Source of the DNA: Apostichopus japonicus
Lineage: Eukaryota; Echinodermata; Holothuroidea; Aspidochirotida; Stichopodidae
NCBI RefSeq assembly: GCF_037975245.1
Contig: NC_092580.1
Location: forward strand, 3,262,501 to 3,326,500
Reading direction: 5' to 3'
DNA length: 64,000 nucleotides
The notes under the pieces are model-generated. The model worked only from the letters and a program-made list of their open reading frames with translations. It ran no database searches and was not told the DNA's origin. The position numbers were made by a program, and so were the translations under genes. Of the stretch, positions 46,535 through 58,744 are shown piece after piece (within the stretch, counting starts at the first letter, position 1; the number at the start of each line of letters is the position of its first letter).

Positions 46535-46860
46535 AAAACACTAATTTGGGTGACATACTAGCATTAAACAACACTTGGTGATTTCATGTAAATTCGTCAC
46601 ACTGGACCATTGTTAGGACAAATACCAAGGAATTTAATTCACTTAATAAGTAATTACTGGCCATATAATATTGTATATATATATATAATACCTGGAGCGA
46701 TAAATACTTAGGCGACATAGGGCAACATTGGCAATGTATTGTAAATTTGTCAAATTGGACCATTGTTGGAATTTAGTATTGGTGTTATTTATCATAATCC
46801 CTTTGCAAAATATACATACCAAAGAACTTAATTAACTAATTAACTAGTGAAAAATATGCT
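46535..46860 (+). repeat. Degenerate tandem pair downstream of the gypsy remnant
   Basis: GTAAATTCGTCACACTGGAC then CATTGTTAGGACAA recurs about 150 bp on as GTAAATTTGTCAAATTGGAC then CATTGTTGGAATTT. CATACCAAAGAACTTAATTA also parallels an earlier phrase. Simple TA repeats lie at 46672-46685. Confidence 0.55.
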
Positions 46861-46984
46861 TGTTACCCTAAGATCGAAACGACAGGCCAACTTACTTTTA
46901 CACATTCTCTTACACAGGCTCTCTAGTTGATAAGCAGTTTGCTTAACAGTTTTATTTTATTTAGTTTTAAATGTAAACGGCTAT

Positions 46985-47065
46985 TGTAGGACGCTAAGAG
47001 AGAATGATCTAGCTAGAATAGGTAATGATATTTGTAATCTCATCACAACTACTTACGTCCATTTT
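46985..47065 (+). pseudogene. Third fragment of the secreted-protein family
   Basis: ARIGNDICNLITTTYVH matches the block ARIGNDICNLIATTYVH in copy 2 exon 2 (near 7605-7665). At DNA level GATCTAGCTAGAATAGGTAA is identical. Only about 80 bp are recognisable. Confidence 0.65.
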
Positions 47066-47069
47066 TGTT

Positions 47070-48125
47070 GCTCACACCAACTTGGCTGGCCTGGATGTAT
47101 TGCCATTGCTAATGTTGTTTGTGATTGTACTTAAATATTTGCAAATATTGGATTGCCATTATGTTATCGATAAGGCATGATAAGTATGGACAGTTTGTCA
47201 ACTGCTTGTGACAATTAGGATTCAAAGACATTTTAAAACTCTCGGCGTAGTAGTCAAAATGAAGCAGTCTATGAGTCATGTATTACAAGTTTTCCCTGTC
47301 ATATTGTATGGGAGGGGGCAGAAGAGAGTAAAGGAGGCTTTTGAGGAATGGTTGGTACGGGTGTGGAGGAGGGGTTGGGAGAGATTAAACTTTGGAACAG
47401 GATGACTCCCAGAAAAGTTGTCCATAGCTATTTAAAACTATATGCATCATTATAACCTCAAACCTTGTTTATTTTCAGTGTGATAATCACCATGCAAAGC
47501 TCAAAGATCATCATTCAAGGGACTCGTGCGAAGAGACCAGCAAGAAAGTTAAAATCCTAGATTAGAGGTGAGAGGTTTGATCAGACATAGTGAAGTCTGC
47601 ATGTTTTTGTGTGATTATGTGTGTGTGTATGTCTTATAATGGAATCTTGGGTTATATAGTTAACTGAGCCAATATGCCATGTTATGTTGGATTGTTGGTA
47701 ATCATACCATAAATTAATTATGAATTAAGTTTTCAATATACACAACTATAAAGTAGGTAAAATTTCATCAAGCATGGAATGTGCTGCTGTACAACATAAA
47801 TTGACCTTACCAAAATTTGAAAACTTTATTATAGCTCAAACATAAAATGTAAGAACAAATTTTATGGACCAATACAAGATTTCTACATGCCAATAATTGG
47901 GTGAATATTTTGTTACATTCATAAAGTTGTATTTGTGTTGTGTGGATCATTCCATTCTAATGCCAATTAGTCCAAAAACATAACATTGACTTTTACATTT
48001 AATAATTGTGTTTTTTTTACCAAATTTTTTTGGTTGATTACTGTAGACCTGTGTTACATACCAGTGAGAAATTATCATATTGGAGAATATTTTACCATTT
48101 TGTTAAATTTGCTAAACTAAAATGT
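47070..48125. other. Spacer, possibly 5' part of the SET-gene locus
   Basis: A CAG acceptor at about 47478 followed by a short frame (MQSSKIIIQGTRAKRPARK) is suggestive but stops soon. Nothing ties it to the SET exons 4 kb on. Confidence 0.25.
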
Positions 48126-48423
48126 TAATTCCTGTATGGCTATAACATTATTTTATTTTTCCATTTGGATTGAACCCATGTAAATATGATTATTATCATT
48201 ACTTTATCAACAATGCAGATTTGAACAATTTGCACTTTTTAGTAAAAGTTAATTAATAACAACTTTTGTGGCTAATTCCTGTATGACTAAAACATTATTT
48301 TATTTTTTCCATTTGGATTGAACCCATGTAAATATGATTATTATCATTACTTTATCAACAATGCAGATTTGAACAATTTGCACTTTTTAGTAAAAGTTAA
48401 TTAATAACAACTTTTGTGGCTAA
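48126..48423 (+). repeat. Recent 147-bp tandem duplication
   Basis: The unit TAATTCCTGTATGxCTAxAAC ... ACAACTTTTGTGGC is present at 48126-48272 and 48273-48423 with only a few differences, so it is young. AT-rich, non-coding. Confidence 0.9.
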
Positions 48424-51400
48424 TAGCTCATTTTTGGCAAGGAAGTCATTTCTATTGGTGATTGCTCATATGCAAACTCATCCCTTACTAATTTAATTAT
48501 GTGATTAATTGTTGGTAAACAATGAAAAGTTCACACTAACTATCATTTCATGCGAAATAATGATCAGTAGTGCAAGCAAGCCATGATATTTCTACTGGTC
48601 TAGGTTGTCATTACATGTTTTTCTTTTATATAGACAAAATGATTGATGCCGAAGATATAAACACAGTAGTTATGATGCTTAAGAAGGAGACAACACCATA
48701 CATCAGTGAGTTGTACTATCTTGAAACAATTGATTGGCTCCTTGTTAATTACTTCCCATACTGGAGGCAACTAGAACCTATGCAATCAAGTTGGTGTCTG
48801 GGTGTGTATGTGACAATGAGCTTGTGAACAAAATATCTCTACAAAATGCATACTAGAGTGATACCATATCTGGTTAATAAGTTGAGAAGTTGGTGATCCC
48901 TATTGTTTTGGTGCACAACTCATGAATATTAGTGATTGGGCTTGGTTTACTGAGGCCTATAACAAATAGCTTTGCCCATGTTAGTTTGCATTTCCAATTT
49001 TTAGTGCTAATCTATTGGTATCTCAGTATCTGCCTTCTACTTTAATCTTGTCCCACTAAACATCTATAACATGAGAAGGTGTGATAGGGAAGGGGGGTGG
49101 ATTGGATAATATGGGAGGGAAGGTAAGAAAGGGTGGACCATTGCACTTTTCCCCAAACCTTCAGTTTTGTTTCTCTGATTCACTTTATGCAGATACCAGA
49201 ATTTCAGAGCCAAACACATGGCTAAATCTGGGAAATAAGCTATGGACACCCCTCCCCTCAGACCCCTGCCCCTTATTCAGACATCAAGGCTCTATGCAGC
49301 TATTTGTGTGATCCAAAGAAAATATTATGCTTTGTGCGCCACTGATGTACTTGTCAAGTGAGAAGATTCAAATTTGGCCACCCCACTTTCCAAACCCACT
49401 GCTGATGCCGTCATGAGGTGATCCAAAAAACTTTCATTCATGAAACTACACAAAATCTATAAACATGAATTATTCCTTAACAATTACCAGCAAGAGTCTA
49501 ATCATGGATAGTACCATATTGACATTTAAGTCTAGCTAGTTTTCCTTGTTGAAAACAATTCTCCTCTCCTTATGACCCTCCCAGCTGAAAGGGCTGTCGG
49601 CTGGGGCAGGTCTCACCCAGCATGCCCAGGGCCACGAGGTGACTGCCCATACAAAGATTACACAAGTGGATAAAATGCTCTTTTTCCTGTTGTGATCCTG
49701 ATGAAGAAGAAGATTGATGAGTTCAAAATAAAATTTAAAAAATTGAACCCCAAAATGACATGTTTGTTGGACAGTACGAATGCATATATTTCATTATATT
49801 TTAGTAAGTAAAGTGATTGAAAAAGAACGTTTTTCCTCTCTGCATGCAAATTATTATTTTTGTTTTGTCTAAGGTTAACTTCTAGCTAGGCTGACTCCTA
49901 CTGGCTCCTGCTCAACTTGGTGTGTCTAAATTTCACCACATGGTAGAGCAAAGAAATACCATCATAAATGCATACAATTCAGCCATTACATCTTAAAAAT
50001 GAAAATAGTGTTATGAACTAAAATGTTACAAAATATCTTACTTATATGATGAATATTAATTATCCTTCCTGAGTGGATGAGATTGCAAGTCTCAGCTCGA
50101 CACATGGTCCTTTTCATTGATGGAATGTGTACATGAGTACAGGTGATGTTTGATATTAGAAAAGTAGGTTTGAAAAGTTTGGTTTGTCCTATTGCTGTTG
50201 TCTATCAGGTGCCTGGATGACTCTGATGAATTAGCTGAGAGCAGTGACCTTAGAGGGGAGCATTGGTTTAATTCCTTTAAGTTGCTGATGTGTTTACAAG
50301 TCTCAGCTCATCACCTGATTGGTTGTTGGCATTGATTGCATATGTTCAATTAAGTAAATTGTAATCATGTGGAACATTGTCCTTATTTACAGCTTTTTAT
50401 ATCTAAAAAATGAAATTAAAACTTCATTGTTACTTAAATCAGATCAAATTTATGCATGTTGATGACCCACATTTGACCTTCATCACTTCTCAGCAATAAA
50501 GTACCTCTCTGAACATATGATATTCCACTCTAAATTTGCTAAACATGACATTTTGTCACTAATATCTGAGAGTTAATCCTAATATTTGAATATTCATAAC
50601 AGCATCTGGCAATTTTTAAAAGTACACATTGGATAGATGTGAGGAGGCAAACTGTTAGGTATGTGGGAATTTGAAAGGATTTCTACTTGGGAGGCACACT
50701 GGTAGTGTGCAAACTGGTAGTGGGACAAAATGACCTGTTATCTTCTCAAACTGCCAAAATGTTGATGAATGAAAACATAGTATAGAAGCTTCTACTTCTT
50801 AAATGCATTTTCATATATTTTGATAATTACTTTCAAGAAAATGTAACAGTTACTGAAACTAGAGTTTCTTCACACATTTACTGTGCAAAAACTGTTTGTA
50901 TATTCAAAGCTAATTGTTGAGTGTATATTCCAGTTGGTTCATGGTGAGTCACTCTAGAGATCACAATTTTTTTTGGAGGTACTGATCAAGTTAGGTCTTA
51001 TAAACAATTATCTCTACATTAAACAAATTTCACCATGATGTCTTTGTTGGTATTTCAACAAAACTAACAAGTTAATTTTAAGCAAAGTTCTGCAAAAGTT
51101 TATTAGCTGCAAAACCTTACTTTTAACATACAGCCGGCTGTTGGCTAACAGGTACTGATAGAGTGCTGTAATATTTCTGTACCTTTAAAGTAGGGGCCTA
51201 CCATGGACCATGATATTTTCTAAACCAGCCCCTTACTTACTATTAACCTCAAAATAACAAAATAAATTACTGAATGCAAATGAAAACTCTCATTTTATAA
51301 GGGTAAATTTCCACTCCAACCTGTTTTTTATCATTTAATTAATAACTCATTTGATTATAAATGAATTTGGATTCTACACTTGTGCAAAAGGAAATATCAT

Positions 51401-51795
51401 CTGCCATTAGATAATCACTAGTTATGGCTAGTACTTATAGTGGCTATCTTTGGTGTGAAAGCTATAAATAATCAAAAGTTGCTGCAAGTCTTAACTACTC
51501 TGGATCATACCTTGCCACTTGGATTTGTTTTTAACAAATATTCATTTTGAGAGCAACATGTCTCTGATACAAAGTGGGAAAAAAAATCAAACAAACAAAC
51601 CATATTAAAGAATTCTTTCTTTAAACTTTCTAGCTATTATTAGATTAAACAGTAGTAATTATTTCTTAAGCGGCGACTTATGGGACATCATCCAGTTTTG
51701 CTTCTGCTTTTAACTTACTGCTTTCAATGTCATTGCATGTGTATTGTTTTTATGTTTTTAAATGTTTTGTGATGTTATCTCTCTTTTTTATGTAG
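48424..51795. other. Intron-like or intergenic sequence upstream of SET exons
   Basis: No confirmed exon. A short block at about 48632-48704 lies between TATAG and GTGAGT and reads DKMIDAEDINTVVMMLKKE. However, its phase would give an immediate stop when joined to the exon at 51796, so I do not call it part of that gene. Confidence 0.3.
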
Positions 51796-51895
51796 TTTCA
51801 TAATAAGATCACCCTACACCAGGACTGCCTCCATCATGTACAATCAGAGTGTGATAAGGAAGACTTTCAAGTGAGGTTCATCATTGATACCATTG
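51796..51895 (+). CDS. SET gene exon a (pre-SET edge)
   Basis: Acceptor TTTTTTATGTAG; starts in phase 0 and ends one base into a codon at GTAAGA. Reads FHNKITLHQDCLHHVQSECD then KEDFQVRFIIDTI. The VRFI..T tail leads into the first SET strand. Confidence 0.6.
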
Positions 51896-52062
51896 GTAAG
51901 ATGTAAAAAAAAATCATTTAATACCTTTTTAGGATATTTTGTATGATAGTGCATCAAATTCAAGTGGGAAATGATCCACAGCTTAAACTATAAAGCTAAC
52001 ACTAAAAATTTCAACTTGAACGTTGGTCAAATTGCTTTTACTGACATTAGAGTACAGTATGT

Positions 52063-52213
52063 TAAAGGTAGTCTGTATTGGCCCTAAATTTTGGCATGCT
52101 TAAATTGCTAGAAGTTTTCAAAAAGTACTGACCTTTAGGTCTTTACTTTCCAAACTGTTCTCATATTCTAAATGAATACACAAGATGACTGAATGTCCCA
52201 GTGAGGTAAATTG
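52063..52213 (+). repeat. Dispersed repeat, mate of 1463-1613
   Basis: Lies inside the first intron between the SET exons. Same orientation as the mate, with phrases TTGCTAGAAGTTTTCAAAAA and ACACAAGATGACTGAATGTC. Confidence 0.7.
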
Positions 52214-52680
52214 AGTTAGTTCCAATATGGAAAGTACCGCCATTTACTGTTGCTCAATGGAATACTTTTATGAATACAAAGCAATTTTTCTACCTGCCAC
52301 TGGGATTGGGGTGGGGTGGGGGGATGAGGGGGTCATGCCCAGTGTCTCTCTCATTTTGTTTTGTCCTTTTTGTGTGTGGGGGGATGGGTGTGTTCATTAA
52401 GAAGAGTTGGTCTTGATAACATTACTGTTTCATTATAATGGTTGTACAGATGGAGGGATGGGGGTGAGCAGAAAGAAGGGAGATTATTTAAGAACAAAAT
52501 CACTTGTAGAACACCAACTGTGTATGGCCTTCTGTGATTGTTCCCAATCCGATATGGAACGCGGGAGTGAGGCTGTCCAAGGTTGAAGACATTGGACACA
52601 ACATCAAAGAATTCTTCTATTTTCTTTCCCTGTATCAGAAAATCTTTTTCAATCCATTCCTTTTTTTGATATCTTGACAG

Positions 52681-52840
52681 GAGGAGGAGTGTTTGCAACA
52701 AAGGAAATCAGGCAAGGTGATTTCTAGCTACAGTATAGAGGAGAAATAATTTCTCCTGAGGAGGCATCCAAAATATCTAGAACCAAGGAAGATGGCAACA
52801 CCTTCTTGTACTTTTATGAGAATGGTGGAACTATAGAATG
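52681..52840 (+). pseudogene. SET gene exon b (carries the TAG)
   Basis: Acceptor ATCTTGACAG, donor GTAGGT. Reads GGVFATKEIRQGDF, TAG (52725-52727), LQYRGEIISPEEASKISRTK, EDGNTFLYFYENGGTIE. All residues after the stop are well conserved in type and the frame is unchanged, so the stop is a point substitution. A micro-intron could not be fitted around it. Confidence 0.6.
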
Positions 52841-53590
52841 GTAGGTTAAAATGTTTGCTTCCCATATTATGGTCTGTTAATGTTTATTTTTCTTTGACTA
52901 TTCACAACATTAAGGATAACAATTTAAACTTTGAAATGCATATTTTGTTCTATAAATATTCACAAAATGGAGGGTTCGAATGTCATACTACTTGCTAATT
53001 TGTGAGTAGGATTTTATTATTACCAGGAGAAAATGAAAGGCACTTCTATTTTTCATGGAGTAGCCTAAATTCCCTGAGAATATTCGCTGCATATTTCTAC
53101 AAATAAAACCTAGTCTACTTTCCAAAGATTTGTCTGATAGAGCGAGATATCACCTTTGAATTACACTGATTTTTCACCAGAAGTGGACTTGAAGCAAACG
53201 AGGGTGATGTCAGTGTTACGCACTGACAACAAAGTGTTTTTTTTACCTTTCACAAACTACTGTATGTTTGCACCTTGGAATGAATAACTTGCAAATCAGG
53301 AATCATACTTGATGCTTGGGGTTTACTTTTGTGTGAAAAGAGACAACTTCAAATGTACTTCAAAACATATGACTTGAATCAAATTCCTCCAGAATGTTAC
53401 ATTCATTTCCCTATTTAACCTGTCAAAAATTCATTTTGGCTTGTACTATCATATACAATGGGTGATCTGTCTATGTAGCTCTCTATACAGTGTGTCAACT
53501 TTTACAGTTGTTCAGTCCTGCTCCTTTGGTTTCATAGTCATTCTGAATTGTTTTTATAATCCACTTAAACTTTCAATTTGTTGCCCTCAG

Positions 53591-53783
53591 TATTGATGCT
53601 ACAGACACAGCCTGTGTTGCAAAGATGGTAAATGATGAGATTGGCAGGGAGGCCAATTCTGTTATGAAGAAACAAATACTTGAAGGAAGAGTCTGTCTCT
53701 GTTTGTTTGCCCTAAAAGACATAAAACATGGTCAAGAACTCCGGTACGACTATGGGCAAACAGATTTACCGTGGAGAAAGAAG
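53591..53783 (+). CDS. SET gene exon c (catalytic C-terminal half)
   Basis: Acceptor TTGCCCTCAG, donor AAG|GTAAGA. Reads CIDATDTACVAKMVNDEIGR, EANSVMKKQILEGRVCLCLF, ALKDIKHGQELRYDYGQTDL, PWRKK. It contains the cofactor-pocket ELRYDYG motif. Reading on past the donor gives a stop at 53831, which would be intron retention. Confidence 0.7.
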
Positions 53784-56415
53784 GTAAGACAGAAATTGCA
53801 AGGCATGAGTAAAAAATCACTGGTTTGTTAATGTTTAATAGGGTATGGAGAAAAAAATATTAAAGATAAAGTCTTGGTCATGATGTTTTTTTCAGATTTT
53901 AACTTGTGAAAGTTCATATCAGCATTAAGGAAAACTGAATGGATATTGCAACTGTTTCCACATTATGTAGGGAACAGAGTGGTATGTTGTAACTGAACTG
54001 TGTAGACTTGGCGACAAAAACATTGCTGGCGCTAAACACATTTCTAATGTAAAAGATAAGTTTAAAAACCCTTTCTGCTTGAATGAGATTTGATTGAGGA
54101 AACCTTGGATGTTGTTGTAACCTCATTATTCAATTGCAACTATTTATGTGGTTTGACACATTTCATAACATTTTTTTAATTTAACCTTTGTGTTAGTTTA
54201 TACTAATATCACCTTAATACCTTCCCTGGAGTTCAGTACTTGTCTTACAGTACTGATACTTAGCTATGCATGTGACTATGAAGAAGACAAATATGTGCTG
54301 TGAAAGCTGAGCACAAGACTCCTTTGATGCTTGTAAAACCATAAAAAAAAATGCATGAAGAAAACTGCTCAAAGCTTCAAGTTTCCTTCGTTATTTCGAA
54401 GATAAGAATTTATGGATATTATTAAAAATAAGAAAACTTTTGAACTGTTCTAGACCTATCAGGAGTTTGACCCTAAACCAAGACCCAGAGAATTATAAAA
54501 TTTATAATTTGAAGCAGTGTTAATATCACCTCATGGGATTAATAGTAAGGTACATAACCGTGAGAATCTGTAAGATAAAATATATACTTAAAGTTTACAG
54601 CAAAATAGTTCAATCTACTTGCTTCTGAACTAAACAGTGAGGGTGGTGTCTGAATTTAACAAATTGTAATGGAAGTTGTCAATACTTGGTAAACTATTTA
54701 CAAGCTAATAGTGGCCAAACATGATGTGGTAGGAATTAGAAAATATGCAATGAAATATAAGCAAGAAATTTTTTGAACAGAAATAAATGAATTTATAACA
54801 ACCTTCAAGAACATCAGCTTAACCACCAATATGTGCTAGAAATGAAATAATGGTCACTTATGCTCTTTGCTTCATTCCTCAAACTACTATTCTGTAGCAC
54901 ACAATTTTTAGAACCATTTGTCGTGAATAATCTTTCTCTTCTCAGAACAATAAATAAAAGGTGTTACTGTAAGTTAAATGAAAACAAATGAATGTATGAT
55001 CTTATATTTCTCAAGTTTATTTTCCTTTAATAATGTTGAAATCAAATATTACAAAACGATATAATGCAGTGTATGAAATATTACAAACCTTGGTCCCTGA
55101 CACCAAATGTTCCTATTTTCACCCAACCCACAATCACTATTTACCCATCTAGTAACCTTTGTTATTTACATAAACAGATTAAGAGGGAAATATTCTAAAT
55201 CTGTTGCATGATATGGATAAAATTGAAAGCAAATAGTTAATAGCCATCTCTGTAATTTCTTCCTCAAAAGAAAGAACTATTTCACACATTTTTGTAGAAA
55301 AATAATTATTAAAAAGTTTACTTTTGATAATAATAATGCTTGCAAAATAATATATATCTGTGAAGTTAAGTTTTCCCTCTACCAGTAAAAAACAGAACAC
55401 TGTTTAAAACATAAAAAGGACAATATGTGCAAAACACAAAAAAATCTTGCTATTGTTCAAGATCTTGAACATAACATACATCGTATTGCATCTTGCTCAT
55501 GTCCAGATGTTTAAAGGAGCATTTTGAGGAAAAATTTAACAAATTTTCTGCCCTGCCAAGATACTAAAATCCCATGCCAATGAAGGTCATTAATTTCAAT
55601 AGACAACTTTAACCTCAAATAATGTATTCCAAGTGGAACAATTTCAAACATTATCAATGTAATTTCTGTGCCTAAAATATGAAAAATGTCTTGACTATGG
55701 AAGATCATTGGATTTGTTCACCACTTTAACCACTGTAGGCTTGATTAAATTTACAATTAAATGCATAAAGCTTCTGTAATTGCTTCAAGAAAGTTGTTGT
55801 TTTGGTTGAAAGCAATTTATTCCTTTTCTCCCATGTTGTAAGTCCTATTCATATAGGGTAAAATGAATTGGTTTGTTTACGAGGTAAACACCCCCCCCCC
55901 ACCCCAATACAGAAATCATTGACACAAATATGTAGCTAACCTGTTGCATTATTGTTCAAAATTATACATGGCTTTAGAACTCATTTGTATACATTTCCTC
56001 CAGTTCTGCTTGTGTTAATTCTAGTTAAGAATGAAACTTCATGTCTTCTTATGGCATATATACATTTTTGTTACATGTGCAGTTATCAAGTTTTTTGAAA
56101 CACACCTAGAAGGAAGTGAAAATACAAGGAACTCTTTTTTCTGATACAACAAATTTGTTACCATCGAAGAACAGAAAGTAAACCACAAACTGTGTATTGC
56201 AGTCTAAGAAGTAAAATAGTAAACTTTGTCGCACAAAAGAGAAAAAACTTTATGAAATGTTGGTCCGACAAATGTAATACAAACTATTCCTGTGTAAATA
56301 AAAGAAAAATCTACAATGGCAGAAAAGGAGACAAAAGTCCTCCACACAATTCTGGGATACATATAAATATTGCAAAATTATGAGGAGATATCAGAAATGG
56401 AAAAGTTATCATGTG
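53784..56415. other. Downstream intron or spacer, no exon recognised
   Basis: AT-rich unique sequence with a C run at 55891. The exon at 53591 ends in a donor, so at least one more exon should exist, but none can be named here. Confidence 0.35.
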
Positions 56416-56439
56416 TATGGCAAGCCAAGTGCTCAATAA

Positions 56440-56900
56440 ATCAATTAACATGTTTATCACTCGAAAAACCATGTTTATCGACCGATAAACATGGTTTGTC
56501 ACAGAAAAACCATGATTATCGGCAGATAAACATGGTTTTTCTGAGAAACATGGTTTATCGATCATGGATTTTCGTTAGATATTCCAATTTTTTTCGATAA
56601 TCCAAGTTTATCTCTCGAAAATCCATGTTTATCAGCGAAAATCCATGTTTATCAGCAATAAACCATGTTTATCGGCAATAAACCATGTTTCTTGATAGAG
56701 AATGGTTTATCGGCGATAAACAATGTTTAACGGCGATACACTATGTTTTTCGATAGATAAACATGGTTTTTTCGACCGATAAACCATGTTTTTCGCTGAA
56801 AATCCATGTTTTTCGCTGAAATTCCATGTTTTTCTGCGATAAACCATGTCTATCGACCGATAAGCATAGTTTTTCGGGGATAAATCATGGTTTATATTTG
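56440..56900. repeat. Hairpin array: CCATGTTTATCG / CGATAAACATGG
   Basis: About 20 units alternate between AACCATGTTTATCG and its reverse complement, for example AACCATGTTTATCGACCGAT directly followed by AAACATGGTT, a near-perfect 30-bp palindrome. Units vary (TTTTTCG, TTATCAGC). As single-stranded DNA or RNA the region could fold into a row of hairpins. Confidence 0.9.
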
Positions 56901-57654
56901 GCCACTGATGAAAATTTACCGCAACAACTTTTTCTTGTATGAGGGTCTTTGTGTGAATGCTGTATGATTAACTATGTATACACTGTAGACATGAACATAT
57001 TTCCAAAAAAGTGTTTACTCAAAGAGCCTAATGGTGTTAAGAAGCTATGCAGGCTAATTGTACAGTCTAGAACTTTAAAGGTTGATTTACTACCGTGGCA
57101 GGTCGATTACATAATCACAAAACTTTCCTAGCTATAGTGTGCTATATAATTGGGACCAATAAAAAATATCTTATTTTTCCCAGTTTATAGCTAGATGGTA
57201 AGGCTATCATGTTATGGTTAATCAGATTGTTGCTAATTATATTGTGGGTTCAATATAGGTTCTGTCTCCGACTGAGTAAAAGTTTCACTGTTCAGACTAG
57301 GGGCCTGTAGCAATTACTTACTATAGGTTACGATACTTTACCATAGGCCCATACACTATCAAAGATTCGCCCTGTATTTGGGAAACTTTGACGATTCTTT
57401 TTTTTCAGAGCTCCTGAAAGATCAATAGCCATACCACTACTAAGCCATAGGTCTAGGTTTCCAGGTGTAACACTGCAGGAAATTTTCCCTCAAAACAATA
57501 CTTTTTCTTCTATATTCACCCTCATCGCCCTGAAAATTTCACCCTGCCCGGGCCTACCCAGACACAGCATATATATTGTGATATCAATTGACATTCTATA
57601 GAACTGTGTTTGAAACATGTCAATTGATGTGCAACTCCTTGGGTCAGCCTGATA

Positions 57655-57930
57655 TTCATAAGGACCATTAGTCACAAGGTTCATTGTTCATAAGGTTCGT
57701 TATTCATAAAGTGCATTTTTTGGGAAAGAAATCTTTATCCATAATCGGAAAAAAGGTTTGTTATTCACAATCAAAAGGGGTCATTGTTCATATTCATCAT
57801 CGGAAAAAAGGTTCGATATTCATAATAGCAGAAAAGGTCCGTTATTCATAATCGGAAAAAAGGTTCGATGTTCATCATAGCAAAAAAGTCCGTTTTTCAT
57901 AATCGGAAAAAGATCCAGTATTCATACAGT
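57655..57930 (+). repeat. Minisatellite (GTTATTCATAATCGGAAAAAAG units)
   Basis: About nine degenerate units of 28-32 bp built from TCATAATCGGAAAAAAGGTT, with variants (GTTCGATATTCATAAT, CATAGCAAAAAAG). Lies in the interior of the hairpin-ended element. Confidence 0.85.
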
Positions 57931-58459
57931 AATAATAGCAACAAAAAAAGCAGGGCGGAGCGATCCTCCCCCTCCTTCCCCTTCCCCAAAAGATGATATA
58001 AAAAAATTCTCCTGTGGGCAAATGGTTCATGCTGCAGCTGTGACTAGTCGGCAAATTATTCATGCGGTAGCCGTACTTTCGGTAGTTGCCGTCGTTAACC
58101 CTTAAGCCCAAGTCTGGGCCGAAAGTGACCCCCCTCTTCCCCTGGCCAGCGCAGCTCTAATCTGCCAGTGGGTACCTCAACTATTGGGCAGTGGGATGCA
58201 GGGGCACTGGGGGTGATGACCCCGTGCTGATGCAAACAAGATTTAGAACAAACTCTTGCACTTATCCAATAATCGACACTTGAACTTACCGATGGTATAA
58301 ACTCAATGATTTCTGAGTTTGCGGATTTCTGAAGCACTTAGCGGATTTAGCTTGTGTCGTGAGATCGGTGGCAGATCGATGACGGTATACTTAGCCTGTG
58401 TGTTGCCGATTATTATTCCGCAATTGTCTATGTGCGGATTGTGCAGGACCCTAGCTATA

Positions 58460-58565
58460 AAGTGATAAACATAAATTCTCGCAGATAAACCACGTTAATC
58501 AAACGAAAATCTATGTGTATCGGTCGATAAACATGGTTTTTTGGCCGATAATCCATGTTTTTCGA
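58460..58565. repeat. Hairpin array, right end of the element
   Basis: Carries TATCGGTCGATAAACATGGT, GGCCGATAATCCATGTTTTT and related units, the same vocabulary as the left array in the opposite overall orientation. Confidence 0.85.
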
Positions 58566-58744
58566 TTTATTGAGCAATTGGCTTGCCATACATGTGTGAC
58601 ATATTAACTTTCAATTTTGGGAGGGCGTGAATCGCCCATTAACCTTTAATAAATAGAAAGAAAATGCATTTCTTTTCAAATGTTGCAAAAATAGCCATCT
58701 TAATGAGCACTCAATCCATAACTTATTGAGATTTAATACAAACC

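Larger units (their letters stand above)
51796..53783 (+). pseudogene. SET-domain (KMT5A-like) protein gene, three exons, one in-frame TAG
   Basis: Exons 51796-51895, 52681-52840 and 53591-53783 have canonical GT/AG borders and consistent phases (ATT G|GA; GAA TG|T). Together they encode nearly a whole SET domain: VRFIIDTIG + GGVFATKEIRQGDF, TAG, LQYRGEIISPEEA ... NGGTIE + CIDATDTACVAKMVNDEIG ... LCLFALKDIKHGQELRYDYG + LPWRKK. SET proteins transfer methyl groups from S-adenosylmethionine to lysines. YRGE, the DAT region and GQELRYDY are family landmarks. The usual NHSxxPN is replaced by an ANSVMKK region, as in related invertebrate proteins. The only lesion is TAG at 52725-52727, one substitution away from the expected TTG (Leu). 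Flanking exons were not found. Confidence 0.65.
56416..58590. mobile_element. 2.2-kb inverted-end element with hairpin-array ends, 6-bp direct repeat
   Basis: Left end TATGGCAAGCCAAGTGCTCA then ATAAATC; right end GATTTATTGAGC then AATTGGCTTGCCATA, a 27-bp inverted pair with one mismatch. It is flanked by CATGTG (56410-56415 and 58591-58596), a candidate 6-bp target duplication. Each end runs straight into arrays of short palindromes (56440-56900 and 58460-58560). The middle has a separate minisatellite (57655-57930) and no transposase motif. The superfamily is not assigned. Confidence 0.75.

Noticed and set aside
47208-47405. Open frame with VFPVILYG resembling a LINE tail
   Set aside because: Only eight residues look familiar and the following sequence is purine-rich low complexity; not enough to call.
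48632-48704. Candidate upstream exon of the SET gene
   Set aside because: Splice-like borders exist, but joining it to the exon at 51796 gives an immediate stop.
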